NCBI RefSeq assembly: GCF_001049495.1
Contig: NZ_CDWI01000014.1
Coordinates: 310,001-374,000 of the forward strand
Length of the DNA: 64,000 nucleotides
Source: Microbacterium sp. 3J1
GTDB lineage: Bacteria; Actinomycetota; Actinomycetes; Actinomycetales; Microbacteriaceae
Reading direction: 5' to 3'
The notes below the pieces were generated by a model, which saw nothing but the letters and a program-made list of their open reading frames with translations, had not been told where the DNA came from and searched no databases. The translations under genes and the position numbers were made by a program. Below, piece by piece: positions 9,159 to 18,457 of the stretch. Position 1 is the first letter of the stretch. Each line of letters starts with the position of its first letter.

Positions 9159-9188
9159 GTATTGTCCGTGCGCCCTCGACGAGTTCAC
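9159..9188 (-). promoter_or_regulatory. Conserved motif upstream of sigma gene 2
   Basis: Minus-strand GTGAAC (9188-9183), 18 bases, CAATAC (9164-9159), 5 bases, then the GTG at 9153. Block sequences and spacings are identical to those before sigma gene 1, while the 18 bases between them differ. The GTGAAC block overlaps the acetyltransferase stop codon. Confidence 0.5.
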
Positions 9189-9778
9189 GTTTTCTTCGGC
9201 GACGGTCGCAGATCGAGCCTCATGAGCACTCGGGGAAACCCGTCGAGGATCGATCCCGTGTCGGCCGCCTTCGTGAATCCGGCCTCTTCGAAGAGCCTCC
9301 GCGTTCCCACATACGCCATCGTGGGGTTCACTCTCGCGCCCTCGTTGTCGACCGGGTATCCCTCGATCGCGGGCGCTCCCCGTCTTCTCGCGTACTCGAC
9401 CGCTCCGCCGATCAGCGCGTGCGAGATGCCCTGCTTCCGATGCCCCGGACGAACCCGGATGCACCACAGAGACCACACGTCGAGATCGTCGACGTGCGGG
9501 ATCAGCCGATTGCGCGCGAAGCTGGTCTCCCGCCGCGGATGCAGCGCCGCCCAGCCGACCGGCTCACCGTCGAGGTAGGCGATCACACCGGGAGGCGGAT
9601 CCTCCTGGCACAGCCCTCGCACCCGATCGGCGCGAGCCGCTCCCCTGAGCGCCACGTTCTCCTTGCTGCCGATCCGGTAGCTCAGACAGAAGCAGACGTT
9701 CGATGTCGGCTTCTTCGGGCCGACGAGGGTCGCCACGTCGTCGAACTCCGTCGCCGGTCTCACCTCGATGGCGGTCAT
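9185..9778 (-). CDS. GNAT-family N-acetyltransferase
   Basis: 197 residues with one GNAT fold. The acetyl-CoA pyrophosphate-binding region is CIRVRPGHRKQGISHALI (motif A, R/Q-x-x-G-x-G/A type with G-I-S), preceded by GEPVGWAALHPR. The C-terminal part has GYPVDNEGARVNPTMAYVG and FEEAGFTKA, which are common in actinobacterial acetyltransferases of unknown substrate. The ATG at 9778 (MTAIEVRPATEFDD) is the usual start for this kind of protein; the frame is open for 59 codons more upstream but without family resemblance. The gene sits between rluD and the sigma modules. The substrate cannot be inferred. Confidence 0.85.
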   Translation of the reverse strand: MTAIEVRPATEFDDVATLVGPKKPTSNVCFCLSYRIGSKENVALRGAARADRVRGLCQEDPPPGVIAYLDGEPVGWAALHPRRETSFARNRLIPHVDDLDVWSLWCIRVRPGHRKQGISHALIGGAVEYARRRGAPAIEGYPVDNEGARVNPTMAYVGTRRLFEEAGFTKAADTGSILDGFPRVLMRLDLRPSPKKT

Positions 9779-9845
9779 GCGCACAGTCTCGCGCACACCA
9801 CCGACAGAGGCCAGCGGCAGGCGGCGGCGGGCGGCAGCCGGCGAG

Positions 9846-10766
9846 TCAGTCGGCGCGAAGGATCGCGAGCGCGCGCTCGAAGTCGGCCGGATACGCCGAC
9901 TCGAACTGCACCCAATCCCCCGTCGCGGGATGCGAGAACGCGAGCTTGTGCGCATGCAGCCATTGGCGCGTCAGCCCGAGGCGGGCAGACAGGGTGGGGT
10001 CGGCTCCATAGAGCGGATCTCCCACGCACGGATGCCGGTGGGCCGCCATGTGCACTCGGATCTGATGCGTGCGCCCCGTCTCCAGGTGGATCTCGAGGAG
10101 CGACGCACCGGGGAAGGCCTCGAGCGTCTCGTAGTGGGTCACGGAGGGCTTTCCGTCCGGCACCACGGCGAACTTCCACGAGTGGTTCGGGTGCCGGCCG
10201 ATCGGCGCGTCGATCGTGCCGGACAGCGGATCGGGGTGACCCTGGACCACGGCGTGGTAGATCTTCTCGACCGTGCGGTCCTTGAAGGCGCGCTTCAGAG
10301 CCGTGTACGCGGATTCCGTCTTGGCGACGACCATCAGTCCGCTCGTGCCGACGTCGAGTCGGTGCACCACTCCCTGACGTTCAGCGGCGCCGCTCGTCGC
10401 CACCCGGAAGCCGGCGGCAGCCAGCGCTCCGACGACCGTCGGCCCCTCCCACCCGAGGGAGGGGTGCGCGGCCACACCCGTGGGCTTGTCCACGACGACG
10501 ATGTCGTCGTCGTCGTACACGATGCCGAGCTCGGGGACCGCGATGGGGACGATCTTCGGCCCCTCCTTCGGCTGCCACTCGACCTCGAGCCACGCGCCGC
10601 CCCGGAGGCGACTGGACTTGTCGAGGACGACACCGTCGAGGCTCACGCCTCCGGCTTCGGCGACGTCGGCGGCGAAGGTGCGGGAGAAGCCGAGCATCTT
10701 CGCCAGCGCGGCGTCGACGCGTGTGCCGTCGAGTCCGTCAGGAACCGGCAGTGACCGGGACTCCAC
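9846..10766 (-). CDS. rluD: 23S rRNA pseudouridine synthase, RluD/RluA family
   Basis: 306 residues. An N-terminal S4-like RNA-binding segment (about 1-75; [13 protein letters not shown]) is followed by the catalytic domain with [31 protein letters not shown] (the HRLD motif carrying the catalytic Asp) and [11 protein letters not shown]. It converts uridines of large-subunit rRNA to pseudouridine; the exact sites are inferred from the family. The GTG at 10766 lies 2 bases after the lspA stop, so the two are coupled. The lspA-rluD order is common in actinobacteria. Confidence 0.93.
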   Translation of the reverse strand: MESRSLPVPDGLDGTRVDAALAKMLGFSRTFAADVAEAGGVSLDGVVLDKSSRLRGGAWLEVEWQPKEGPKIVPIAVPELGIVYDDDDIVVVDKPTGVAAHPSLGWEGPTVVGALAAAGFRVATSGAAERQGVVHRLDVGTSGLMVVAKTESAYTALKRAFKDRTVEKIYHAVVQGHPDPLSGTIDAPIGRHPNHSWKFAVVPDGKPSVTHYETLEAFPGASLLEIHLETGRTHQIRVHMAAHRHPCVGDPLYGADPTLSARLGLTRQWLHAHKLAFSHPATGDWVQFESAYPADFERALAILRAD

Positions 10767-10768
10767 CC

Positions 10769-11419
10769 TCAGCGTCCGTCCGACACGGGCGTGCCCGCGG
10801 CGGCATCCGAATCGCCCCGCTCAGGAGACGCCGTCGTGTTCGACGACGACGATCCCTCCGAGAGCGCCACGGCCTCCGCGTCCTCGTCCGTCTCGACCTT
10901 CACGTGATCGCGCTCGCGAGTGCCGTCGAAGCGCAGTCCGAAGACGACGAGGAGGGCGACGGAGATCATGCCGGAGACGATGAAGATGTCGGCGACGTTG
11001 AAGATCGCGGGCATCATCCAGGGCATCGAGATCATGTCGACGACATGACCCATCGGGAAGCCCGGTTCGCGCAGAAGGCGATCCGTCAGGTTTCCGAGCA
11101 CCCCGCCCAGCAGGCAGCCGAGGACGACGGCCCAGAGGCGGGAGCGGAGACCGAACGCCTTCCAGACGATCACGCCCGCGACGACTGCCAGCGCGATCGT
11201 GAAGATCCACGTGACGTCAGACCCGAGCGAGAACGCGGCGCCGGGATTGCGCACGTAGTACAGCTGAAGGAACTCACCGAGAACCGGCACCGGCTCCTGC
11301 AGCGGCAGGTTCTGGATCGTGAGGTGCTTCACAAACTGATCGGCGGCCAGTACGACCGCTGCGAGAACCGCAACGAGCGCACCGGCCGCCGACCGACGAA
11401 GAGGACGGCGTCCTGGCAA
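10769..11419 (-). CDS. lspA: Lipoprotein signal peptidase
   Basis: Aspartic membrane peptidase that removes signal peptides from diacylglyceryl-modified prolipoproteins. 216 residues with four hydrophobic helices. The catalytic aspartates are in GNLTDRL and FNVADIFI, and [10 protein letters not shown] is also conserved. The C-terminal 45 residues form an acidic, Ser-rich cytoplasmic tail longer than in most relatives. The start is a TTG at 11419 just before the first helix; no ribosome site is evident, so a slightly different start is possible. It lies 9 bases downstream of divIVA and just ahead of rluD. Confidence 0.93.
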   Translation of the reverse strand: MPGRRPLRRSAAGALVAVLAAVVLAADQFVKHLTIQNLPLQEPVPVLGEFLQLYYVRNPGAAFSLGSDVTWIFTIALAVVAGVIVWKAFGLRSRLWAVVLGCLLGGVLGNLTDRLLREPGFPMGHVVDMISMPWMMPAIFNVADIFIVSGMISVALLVVFGLRFDGTRERDHVKVETDEDAEAVALSEGSSSSNTTASPERGDSDAAAGTPVSDGR

Positions 11420-11428
11420 GAGGACGAC

Positions 11429-12022
11429 CTACAGTCCGATCGCGGAAACCGGGGTCGAGTCCGTCGACGCCGACTTCTCATCGAGGTCGCGGAGCTGACC
11501 CTCGATGTAGCCGCGCAGCTGCGAGCGGTAGTCGCGCTCGAAGTTGCGGAGCTCCGTGATGCGGGCCTCGAGCGTGTTGCGCTCGCGCTCGAGACGAGCC
11601 GATTCCTCACGCTGCTTGGCCTCGGCCTCGGTGCGGATGCGGTTGACCTCGCCCTCGGCGTCGGCGATGAGCTGAGCGCGCTTGGCCTCACCCTCGGCGA
11701 CGTGCTCGTCGTGCAGGCGCTGGGCGAGCTCGATGATGCCGGCGGTGGCGGTGGCGGATCCCGACGGGGCGGGTTCGGCGGGCGCGGCGACCGGAGCGGC
11801 CTCGACAGGAGCCGGCGTCTCGGCGGCCGGAGCCGCTGCGGGAGTTGCTCCCGACTCGTACGCGGCCAGCTTGGCCTTGAGCTCGACGTTCTCCTCGAGG
11901 GCCTTGCGCCACTCGATGACGATCTCGTCGAGGAAGTCGTCGACCTCGTCCGGGTCGAAGCCGTCCTTGAAGCGGACGTGCTGGAACTGCTTGGTGACGA
12001 CGTCATCCGGGGTAAGTGCCAT
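11429..12022 (-). CDS. divIVA: DivIVA/Wag31 polar growth scaffold
   Basis: Coiled-coil protein that marks curved membrane at poles and septum and recruits cell wall machinery in actinobacteria. 197 residues. The N-terminal membrane-binding DivIVA domain is MALTPDDVVTKQFQHVRF, then GFDPDEVDDFLDEI. A first coiled coil (about 37-51) is followed by an Ala/Pro linker (about 52-90) and a long second coiled coil (about 92-180) rich in Glu, Arg and Ala. The ATG at 12022 has GAAGGAG 7 bases upstream. Neighbours are yggT, sepF and ftsZ on one side and lspA on the other, a conserved division block. Confidence 0.96.
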   Translation of the reverse strand: MALTPDDVVTKQFQHVRFKDGFDPDEVDDFLDEIVIEWRKALEENVELKAKLAAYESGATPAAAPAAETPAPVEAAPVAAPAEPAPSGSATATAGIIELAQRLHDEHVAEGEAKRAQLIADAEGEVNRIRTEAEAKQREESARLERERNTLEARITELRNFERDYRSQLRGYIEGQLRDLDEKSASTDSTPVSAIGL

Positions 12023-12111
12023 GGGTGGCTCCTTCGATGAGTTCGGTTGCCAGTTTCGAGAATGGCGTGGTCGAGATGTGGCGCGAACCCGGGGCGCGCA
12101 CCTGGGAGCCA

Positions 12112-12117
12112 AGCATA
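12112..12117 (-). promoter_or_regulatory. Possible -10 element of divIVA
   Basis: TATGCT on the minus strand, about 90 bases before the divIVA ATG, in the 155-base gap between yggT and divIVA. It fits the TANNNT pattern; no convincing -35 is seen. Confidence 0.3.
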
Positions 12118-12177
12118 GCCCCCGAGCCTGGGCGTCGCGATGTCACGACACTCACGCGCGCCGAAGTCACGGCCGTG

Positions 12178-12474
12178 TCAGATGAAGATCCGGACGATGT
12201 TCATCAGGATCAGGACGATGAGGATCGTGATCGAGAATCCGAAGTCCAGGGACAGCGAACCGATGCGCAGCGGCGGGATGATCCGCCGGAAGAACCGGAC
12301 CGGAGGATCGGTGATCGTGTAGACGGCCTCGGCGGCCACGAGGCCCGCACCCTTCGGCCGCCATTCGCGATTGAACATCGGGATGTAGTCGAGGATGAGA
12401 CGCGCGAACAGCACCAGCAGGTACAGCAGGAGCATCAGATGGACGATGCTCGCGATGACGGAGACGAACCCCAC
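12178..12474 (-). CDS. YggT-family membrane protein
   Basis: 98 residues with two hydrophobic segments: VIASIVHLMLLLYLLVLFARL (about 6-26) and a C-terminal one (SITILIVLILMNIVRIFI). The family signature between them is DYIPMF, then DPPVRFFRRIIPP. YggT proteins sit beside sepF and divIVA in many bacteria and are thought to act at the membrane in division or osmotic tolerance; no biochemical role is settled. The GTG at 12474 lies 3 bases after the sepF stop, so it is co-expressed with sepF. Confidence 0.9.
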   Translation of the reverse strand: MGFVSVIASIVHLMLLLYLLVLFARLILDYIPMFNREWRPKGAGLVAAEAVYTITDPPVRFFRRIIPPLRIGSLSLDFGFSITILIVLILMNIVRIFI

Positions 12475-12477
12475 GGG

Positions 12478-12951
12478 TTACGACTGGTCGAAGCCCGCGG
12501 ACTCAGCGTCTGCGTGCGCGATACCCCCGTGCCCGGACACCGCGATGTTCTCAGGCGAGAGCAGGAAGACCTTGGACGTGACGCGCTCGATGCGCCCGTA
12601 CAGACCGAGCGAGAGGCCCGAGGCGAAGTCGATCAGACGGCGGGCGTCTGCATCGCTCATCTGCGAGAGGTTGATGATGACAGGCACGCCCTCGCGGAAG
12701 CTCTCGGCGATGAGCTGCGCATCGCGGTACTGCTTGGGGTGCACGGTGAGGATCTCGTTCACTGCCCCTCCTGCGGGCTGACGCACCGCGACAGGACGAC
12801 GCAGCGGGGTGACCGGAGCCGGAGTCGGCTCTTCCCGGTCGCGGTCACGGTCGCGGTGGACGCGGGCGGGAGCCTGCGCCTCCTCCTCGTAGACCTCTTC
12901 CTCGTCGGCGAGGCCGAGATACACCATGGTCTTCTTCAGCGGGTTACCCAT
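12478..12951 (-). CDS. sepF: SepF, FtsZ membrane anchor
   Basis: 157 residues. The N-terminal amphipathic membrane-binding helix ([14 protein letters not shown]) is followed by an acidic linker with an Arg-Asp repeat ([13 protein letters not shown], about 31-43). The globular SepF core has [25 protein letters not shown] and [16 protein letters not shown]. SepF tethers FtsZ to the membrane in bacteria lacking FtsA and ZipA; no ftsA is seen here. The ATG at 12951 has GGAGG 5 bases upstream. It lies between yggS-ftsZ and yggT-divIVA. Confidence 0.95.
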   Translation of the reverse strand: MGNPLKKTMVYLGLADEEEVYEEEAQAPARVHRDRDRDREEPTPAPVTPLRRPVAVRQPAGGAVNEILTVHPKQYRDAQLIAESFREGVPVIINLSQMSDADARRLIDFASGLSLGLYGRIERVTSKVFLLSPENIAVSGHGGIAHADAESAGFDQS

Positions 12952-12994
12952 CGTGTCCTCCGGTTCGAACGTCTCGGGCGGGTCTGATTAGAGG

Positions 12995-13675
12995 TTAACC
13001 CCGCTCGGGGCGGGGTCCTGTGATTGCGGAGCCGATCCGCAGGTGTGTCGCACCCGCGGCGATGGCCTCTACGAAGTCGCCGGTCATCCCGGCGGAGATC
13101 CAGTCGGCCGCGGGCTCGAGCTCGCGGAGGCCGTCTGAGACCGCTCGCAGTCGCGCGAACGCAGAGGCGGGCTCCTCATCGAGAGGTGCGACGGCCATCA
13201 CGCCGCGCAGGGCGAGCGACGGCAGGGTGAGGATGTGCTCCGCGAGAGCGCGGGCGTCGCCGGGCGCGACACCTCCGCGCCCCTGATCCTGGGTCAGATT
13301 GACCTGTACGAGGACGTCGAGGACGTCGTCGCCGTCTGCGGCGCGATGCAGCGCGTCTGCCAGACGATCACGATCGACGGAGTGCACGGCGTTCGCGCTG
13401 CGACGGATCGCGGCGGCCTTGTTCGTCTGCGCCTGTCCGATGAAGTGCCAGCGGAGATCGAGGTCTGCGAGCTCCTCCGCCTTGGCGCTGAGCTCTTGCT
13501 GCCGGTTCTCGCCCACCTCCCGCACACCCGACGCGTACAGATCGCGCACGAGGGAGGCGGGATGGAACTTCGTCACCACGATCCGGGTGATCTCCGCCGG
13601 ATCGCGGCCGGCCAGGCGCGCGGCGTCGGCGATGCGTTGATCGATCGTCGACAGCCGCGCGGCCAGCTCGGTCAC
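12995..13675 (-). CDS. yggS: YggS-family pyridoxal phosphate homeostasis protein
   Basis: 226 residues, an alanine-racemase-like TIM barrel. The PLP lysine is in VTKFHP (near residue 36), followed by [22 protein letters not shown] and HSVDR. The C-terminal phosphate-binding part is [12 protein letters not shown], then [12 protein letters not shown]. It binds PLP and buffers its level; no catalytic activity is known for the family. The GTG start at 13675 overlaps the ftsZ stop by 4 bases (GTGA). Its place right after ftsZ is conserved in actinobacteria. Confidence 0.93.
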   Translation of the reverse strand: MTELAARLSTIDQRIADAARLAGRDPAEITRIVVTKFHPASLVRDLYASGVREVGENRQQELSAKAEELADLDLRWHFIGQAQTNKAAAIRRSANAVHSVDRDRLADALHRAADGDDVLDVLVQVNLTQDQGRGGVAPGDARALAEHILTLPSLALRGVMAVAPLDEEPASAFARLRAVSDGLRELEPAADWISAGMTGDFVEAIAAGATHLRIGSAITGPRPERG

Positions 13676-14823
13676 TTCAGGAATTCGGGGATGTCGATGT
13701 CGTCGTCGGCGAACGCCGGCTCGATGCTGGTCGTGGTGACGCGCTGCTGCTGCGGCTCCGCCTCGACCCGCTCGGGCTTCTGCGTGCTCTCATCGGCGCT
13801 GGGAAGCTCGACCTCGGGCAGGGTGGTCGCTGCCGCGGGGCGCGAGACGACCATCGGGTCGAGACGCAGAGCAGGCTCTCCGCCGTCGAAGCCGGCCGCG
13901 ATCACGGTCACCCGCACCTCATCGCCGAGCGTGTCGTCGATGACGGTTCCGAAGATGATGTTGGCCTCGGGGTGGGCGGCCTCCTTCACCAGGTCCGCTG
14001 CGTCATGGATCTCGAAGATGCCGAGGTTGGAACCACCCTGGATGGACAGCAGGACGCCGTGGGCACCCTCGATGCTCGCCTCGAGCAGCGGCGACTCGAC
14101 CGCGAGTTCGGCGGCCTTGATCGCACGGTCGGCCCCGCGGGCCGAGCCGATGCCCATGAGTGCCGAGCCTGCACCCTGCATCACCGACTTGACGTCGGCG
14201 AAGTCGAGGTTGATGAGACCCGGGGTCGTGATGAGGTCGGTGATGCCCTGCACACCGGCGAGGAGCACCTGATCGGCGGTCGCGAAGGCCTCGATCATCG
14301 AGATGCCCCGGTCGCTGATCTCCAGCAGACGGTCGTTGGGCACGACGATGAGAGTGTCGACCTCTTCCTTCAGCTTCGAGACGCCGGCCTCGGCCTGGCT
14401 CTGGCGTCGCCGCCCCTCGAAGGAGAACGGCTTGGTGACCACACCGATCGTGAGGGCGCCGATCGACTTGGCGATGCGCGCGACGACGGGCGCTCCGCCC
14501 GTTCCCGTGCCGCCGCCCTCTCCGGCCGTGACGAAGACCATGTCGGCGCCGGTCAGCGCCTGCTCGATCTCCTCGGCGTGGTCCTCCGCAGCGCGACGAC
14601 CCACCTCGGGGTCGGCTCCGGCGCCGAGGCCGCGCGTGAGCTCGCGGCCCACGTCGAGCTTGACGTCGGCGTCGCTCATGAGGAGCGCCTGTGCGTCGGT
14701 GTTCACTGCGATGAACTCGACTCCGCGGAGACCGAGGTCGATCATGCGGTTGACGGCGTTGACGCCGCCACCGCCGACGCCGACGACCTTGATCACGGCG
14801 AGGTAGTTCTGGTTCTGGCTCAT
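13672..14823 (-). CDS. ftsZ: Cell division GTPase FtsZ
   Basis: Tubulin-like GTPase that polymerises into the division ring. 383 residues. The tubulin signature [10 protein letters not shown] is at 101-110 and the T7 synergy loop [11 protein letters not shown] at 205-215, which completes the GTPase site of the next subunit. After a variable linker (about 320-370) comes the C-terminal peptide DIDIPEFLK at the very end, the docking site for SepF. The ATG at 14823 has GGAGG upstream. A 177-base leader separates it from ftsQ and holds a candidate MerR-type operator. ftsA is absent, as usual in actinobacteria. Confidence 0.98.
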   Translation of the reverse strand: MSQNQNYLAVIKVVGVGGGGVNAVNRMIDLGLRGVEFIAVNTDAQALLMSDADVKLDVGRELTRGLGAGADPEVGRRAAEDHAEEIEQALTGADMVFVTAGEGGGTGTGGAPVVARIAKSIGALTIGVVTKPFSFEGRRRQSQAEAGVSKLKEEVDTLIVVPNDRLLEISDRGISMIEAFATADQVLLAGVQGITDLITTPGLINLDFADVKSVMQGAGSALMGIGSARGADRAIKAAELAVESPLLEASIEGAHGVLLSIQGGSNLGIFEIHDAADLVKEAAHPEANIIFGTVIDDTLGDEVRVTVIAAGFDGGEPALRLDPMVVSRPAAATTLPEVELPSADESTQKPERVEAEPQQQRVTTTSIEPAFADDDIDIPEFLK

Positions 14824-14877
14824 GGCCGGCCTCCGAATAATCGAGCCTGTTGTCTGGAAGGGAATCCGTGAGGGTGA

Positions 14878-14904
14878 ACCTTAAACCTCAACTAGAGGTG
14901 TAAA
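14878..14904 (-). promoter_or_regulatory. ftsZ promoter with dyad, candidate FtsR site
   Basis: On the minus strand TTTACA (14904-14899) is followed at once by the dyad ACCTC-N5-GAGGT (14899-14885) and then TAAGGT (14883-14878). A dyad between promoter elements is the usual operator position for MerR-family activators. FtsR, a MerR-type regulator known to control ftsZ in Corynebacterium glutamicum, is encoded at 44977-45663. The link is inferred. The spacing between the two hexamers (15 bases) is shorter than usual. Confidence 0.45.
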
Positions 14905-14970
14905 GTATTTCCCGGTATTGGTTTCTCTTGTTCGAAGGTAAGCGCCGCGCATCCGCGCGCACGCGAAGAC

Positions 14971-14987
14971 ACGGGCGTGTCGCCCGT
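14971..14987 (-). terminator. Weak hairpin after ftsQ
   Basis: Perfect 7-bp stem (ACGGGCG/CGCCCGT) with a 3-base loop, 14 bases beyond the ftsQ stop. No T-run follows, so it may only attenuate read-through into ftsZ. Confidence 0.35.
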
Positions 14988-15000
14988 TTGGCGACGAAAC

Positions 15001-15912
15001 CTATCCGACGACCGCGACCTCGGGCGAGGTGACGTCGATCGTCGACGCGTCCGGGCGCGCGATCAGGGTCTTGGCGAGGGTCGCGCTCTTGAGCGGCGAG
15101 TCGTCCGCACTCCCCCAGACCACGGTCAACCCCGTGCTGAGCGTGAGCGTCACGTCGTCAGCCGTCGTCGCCGACACTCCGGTGAGAGCAGCGCGCACGT
15201 CGGCGGGGAGCGAGCGCACCACCAGCCCAGCGCTCTCGAAGGCGGTCGAGTCCGTGCCGCCGTCGATGTCGAGCAGCGGCTGGCCTGCAGGCTGATCGCT
15301 CGTCGTCGCGAGAGCGACGCCCGCGGCATCGACCAGGGTGTATCCGGCATCCGACCTGATCACGCCGACCGGCGTGCGCTCGACGATCCGTACCGTGAGG
15401 TCATGCGGGGGCTTGGCCTCGAGGGCGTAGGTCTCGATCAGCGGGAAGGCCAGCAGAGCGGCCTTGACCTCGCTCGAGTCGACCAGCGCGAGCGGGGTGC
15501 CCACCTGATCTGCGAGCGCTGCCTCCACCGCGGCGCCGTCGAGCGTCGTCGCTCCGACGACGGTGATGCGCTCGACGGCGAACAGCGGACTGTACGCCGC
15601 GGCGACGCTTCCGCCGACGACGAGGATGACCGCGCCGAGGGCGCTGAGCCACACGATGCGGCGGCGGCGCGAGCGCTGCGTGAACCGTCGGATCTCCGCT
15701 CGCAGCGCTCTTCTTCTGGCGCGGGCCGCACGCCAGACGTCCCTGGTGGAGGTGGGCTGCTCGCCAGAATCCGCCGCCGGCTCATACGCACTGGCGACCG
15801 CGGCATCGGAATCCTCGCGAGGGCCCCGCCGCGGTGCCGTCCGGGCGGCGGACTCCGTGTCGCTCTCCGCGAGACCCGCGGGCGGGGTGGGAGGCGGAGG
15901 CGGGCGACGCAT
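15001..15912 (-). CDS. ftsQ: Cell division protein FtsQ
   Basis: Bitopic divisome protein that links early and late components. 303 residues: a Pro-rich cytoplasmic N-terminus of about 85 residues, an Arg-rich stop (RRFTQRSRRRR), one membrane helix (VWLSALGAVILVVGGSVAAAY, about 88-108), then the POTRA domain (LFAVERITVVGATTLDGAAV) and the FtsQ beta domain (VRIVERTPVGVIRSDAGYTLVDAAG). ATG start at 15912, 5 bases after the murC stop. It is the last gene of the mur/fts run before the ftsZ leader. Confidence 0.94.
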   Translation of the reverse strand: MRRPPPPPTPPAGLAESDTESAARTAPRRGPREDSDAAVASAYEPAADSGEQPTSTRDVWRAARARRRALRAEIRRFTQRSRRRRIVWLSALGAVILVVGGSVAAAYSPLFAVERITVVGATTLDGAAVEAALADQVGTPLALVDSSEVKAALLAFPLIETYALEAKPPHDLTVRIVERTPVGVIRSDAGYTLVDAAGVALATTSDQPAGQPLLDIDGGTDSTAFESAGLVVRSLPADVRAALTGVSATTADDVTLTLSTGLTVVWGSADDSPLKSATLAKTLIARPDASTIDVTSPEVAVVG

Positions 15913-15917
15913 CGCGG

Positions 15918-17315
15918 TTACGCTCCGGTGGTCCGCAGCGACTCGAGCACCTGCGGGATGAGCTGGTATACGTTGCCGCAGCCGAGAGTGATCACGAAGT
16001 CGCCGTCACGGGCCACCGACGCGGTGTAGTCCGCAGCCTGCTGCCAGTCGGCCACGTAGTGCACGTGCGCGGGGTCCTCGAACGCATCGCTCACCAGCTC
16101 TCCGGTGACACCGGGCACCGGGTCCTCACGGGCGCCGTACACGTCGAGCATCACCGTGTGGTCGGCGTAGGTCTCGAGCACGTCCGCGAACTCCTGGAAC
16201 ATGTGCTGCGTCCGGGAGTACGTGTGCGGCTGCTGGATCGCGATGATCCGACCCGTGCCGGCGATGGAGCGCATCGCCTCGAGGGCCGCGCGCACCTCGG
16301 TGGGGTGGTGGGAGTAGTCGTCGTAGACCGTCACCCCCCGCTCGATGCCGTGCTGCTCGAGACGACGGACGGTGCCGGCGAAGCCTTCGACCGCCCTCAC
16401 CGATTCCTCGAGACCGAACCCGAGCGCCCGCAGCACGGCGACCGCACCCGTGGCGTTGACGGCGTTATGCACCCCCGGGACCGCGAGCTGCAGGTGGGCG
16501 CTCTCGTCTCCGTGCGTGATCGTCGCGGAGACCGGCCCCGCGGCGACGATGCCGGTCACGCGCACGTCGGCATCCTCCGCTTGTCCGAAGGTGATGACGT
16601 TCGCATGCGAGAGACCCGCGCTGACGCGCAGCGCCCCGCTGTCGTCGCTCGAGATGACCACGGCCTCCGTGGCCGCGTCCGCGAACCGCACGAAGGCGTC
16701 GTGGAAGGCCTCGTCCGATCCGTAGTGGTCGAGGTGGTCGGGGTCGACGTTGGTGATGAGCGCGACCGCCGTGTCGTACAGCAGGAAGGTGCCGTCCGAC
16801 TCGTCGGCCTCGATGACGAAGAGGTCGCTGGCACCGGAGGCGCTGGATACGCCGAGCTGCTCGATGACGCCTCCGTTGACGAAGTTCGGGTCGGCGCCCA
16901 GAGCCTGCAGCGCCGTCACGATCATGCCCGTCGACGTGGTCTTGCCGTGCGCACCCGCGACCGAGACCAGGCGCCGGGAGCCGATCAGCCAGTGCAGGGC
17001 CTGCGAGCGGTGGATCACGTGCAGACCCCGCTCCTTGGCGAGGACGAACTCGGGATTCTCGGGCCAGATCGCGCCGGTGTGCACCACCGTGTCCGCGTCC
17101 CCGAGGTGGGCCGCGTCGTGCCCGACGTGCACCGTCGCGCCGGCGGCAGCGAGGGCACGAAGGTTGTCGCTGTCGGCGCGGTCGCTGCCGGACACGCGGA
17201 TGCCGGCGTCGAGAAACATCTTCGCGAGGCCGCTCATACCGGATCCGCCGATTCCGATGAAGTGCGCGGAAGAGATCGTCTCGGGGATCGGGAGGGAGAG
17301 GTCAGGTCTGATCAT
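15918..17315 (-). CDS. murC: UDP-N-acetylmuramate--L-alanine ligase
   Basis: Cytosolic ATP-dependent ligase that adds the first peptide residue to UDP-MurNAc. 465 residues. The N-terminal Rossmann domain binding UDP-MurNAc has [14 protein letters not shown] (21-34). The ATP-binding [10 protein letters not shown] is at 121-130, and [12 protein letters not shown] opens the C-terminal domain. ATG start at 17315. It is separated from murG by 65 bases that contain a promoter-like TAGACT, so murC-ftsQ may have its own transcript in addition to read-through. Confidence 0.97.
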   Translation of the reverse strand: MIRPDLSLPIPETISSAHFIGIGGSGMSGLAKMFLDAGIRVSGSDRADSDNLRALAAAGATVHVGHDAAHLGDADTVVHTGAIWPENPEFVLAKERGLHVIHRSQALHWLIGSRRLVSVAGAHGKTTSTGMIVTALQALGADPNFVNGGVIEQLGVSSASGASDLFVIEADESDGTFLLYDTAVALITNVDPDHLDHYGSDEAFHDAFVRFADAATEAVVISSDDSGALRVSAGLSHANVITFGQAEDADVRVTGIVAAGPVSATITHGDESAHLQLAVPGVHNAVNATGAVAVLRALGFGLEESVRAVEGFAGTVRRLEQHGIERGVTVYDDYSHHPTEVRAALEAMRSIAGTGRIIAIQQPHTYSRTQHMFQEFADVLETYADHTVMLDVYGAREDPVPGVTGELVSDAFEDPAHVHYVADWQQAADYTASVARDGDFVITLGCGNVYQLIPQVLESLRTTGA

Positions 17316-17324
17316 GTCTCGTCC

Positions 17325-17330
17325 AGTCTA
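17325..17330 (-). promoter_or_regulatory. -10 element before murC
   Basis: TAGACT on the minus strand ends 9 bases before the murC ATG, implying a leader of only a few bases. The same hexamer stands in front of dnaE, plsC and fadD. Confidence 0.4.
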
Positions 17331-17380
17331 GTTTTCGGTGGGGCGCATCCGGTCCCACGTCGCATCCGCGTCCAGGTGCG

Positions 17381-18457
17381 TCAGGAGCCGGTGACCGCCC
17401 GGTCGATGAGCGCGATGACGTTCTCGGTACCGGTGCGGGTCCCCACTCGCTCCGCAGCGGCGGCCATCGCGTCCAGGCGAGGCCGGTCGTTCAGAAGAGG
17501 CACGACGATGCGCCGCACGGCGTCACCGTCGAAGGTGGCGTCGTCGAGGAGCTGCGCGGCTCCGGCGGCGACCGCCGACGCGGCGTTGAGCCGCTGCTCG
17601 CCGTTACCGACCGAGTACGGCACATACAGCGCCGGGATCCCGAGTGCACTGACCTCGCTCACCGTCGCAGCTCCGGACCGGCAGACGACGACATCGGCGA
17701 CGGCGAACGCGAGGTCCATCCTGTCGACGTAGCGACGGAGTGCATAGCCCTCGACCTGGGGATCTTCGAGCTCGCTCCGCTCCCCCGTCACGTGCAGCAG
17801 CTGCCACCCGGCATCGAGGACATCGCTCCAGGAGTCCGAGAACGCCTCGTTCAGGCGCTGCGCGCCGAGCGACCCGCCGAACACGAGCAGGACGGGGCGC
17901 GCCGGGTCGAGGCCGAAGTGCGCAGCGGCCTCCGCGCGCGTCGCGGCGCGATCGAGCCCGATCACCTCGGAGCGGAGCGGCATCCCCACGACCTCGGCTC
18001 TCCGCAGCGGCGTGCCGTCGAAGGCGACGCCGACGGATGCGGCCCGCCGCGCGCCGAGCACGTTGGCGAGGCCCGGCCTGGCGTTCGCCTCGTGCACGAT
18101 GAAAGGGACGCCCTCGCGACGCGCCGCCATGTAGGCGGGCGCGGAGGCGTAGCCGCCGAATCCGACGACCACGTCGACGGCGTGCTCGCGGATGTGCGTG
18201 CGGACCTGGGCGACCGCCCGGCGCAGACGCTGCGGGAAGCCGAGTGCCTGACGATTCGGGCGCCGCGGGAAGGGCACCTTGTCGACGAGGAGGAGCTCAT
18301 AGCCCCGGGCGGGCACGAGGCGCGACTCCAGCCCCTCGGCGGTGCCGAGGACGAGAACGGATGCCTCGTCGTCGCGGGCTCGGAGGGCGTCGGCCACGGC
18401 GAGCAGGGGGTTCACATGACCGGCGGTTCCCCCGCCGGCGAGAAGGTACGTGGTCAC
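17381..18457 (-). CDS. murG: Lipid II synthase MurG
   Basis: Peripheral inner-membrane glycosyltransferase that adds GlcNAc to lipid I. 358 residues, two Rossmann domains. GGGTAGHVNPLL at 8-19 binds the lipid phosphates; GFGGYASAP is in the N-domain and VFGGSLGAQRLNEAF in the hinge. The donor-binding region has VVCRSGAATVSEVSALGIPALYVP. The GTG start overlaps the ftsW stop by 4 bases. It is translated with ftsW and murD as one coupled unit. Confidence 0.97.
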   Translation of the reverse strand: MTTYLLAGGGTAGHVNPLLAVADALRARDDEASVLVLGTAEGLESRLVPARGYELLLVDKVPFPRRPNRQALGFPQRLRRAVAQVRTHIREHAVDVVVGFGGYASAPAYMAARREGVPFIVHEANARPGLANVLGARRAASVGVAFDGTPLRRAEVVGMPLRSEVIGLDRAATRAEAAAHFGLDPARPVLLVFGGSLGAQRLNEAFSDSWSDVLDAGWQLLHVTGERSELEDPQVEGYALRRYVDRMDLAFAVADVVVCRSGAATVSEVSALGIPALYVPYSVGNGEQRLNAASAVAAGAAQLLDDATFDGDAVRRIVVPLLNDRPRLDAMAAAAERVGTRTGTENVIALIDRAVTGS

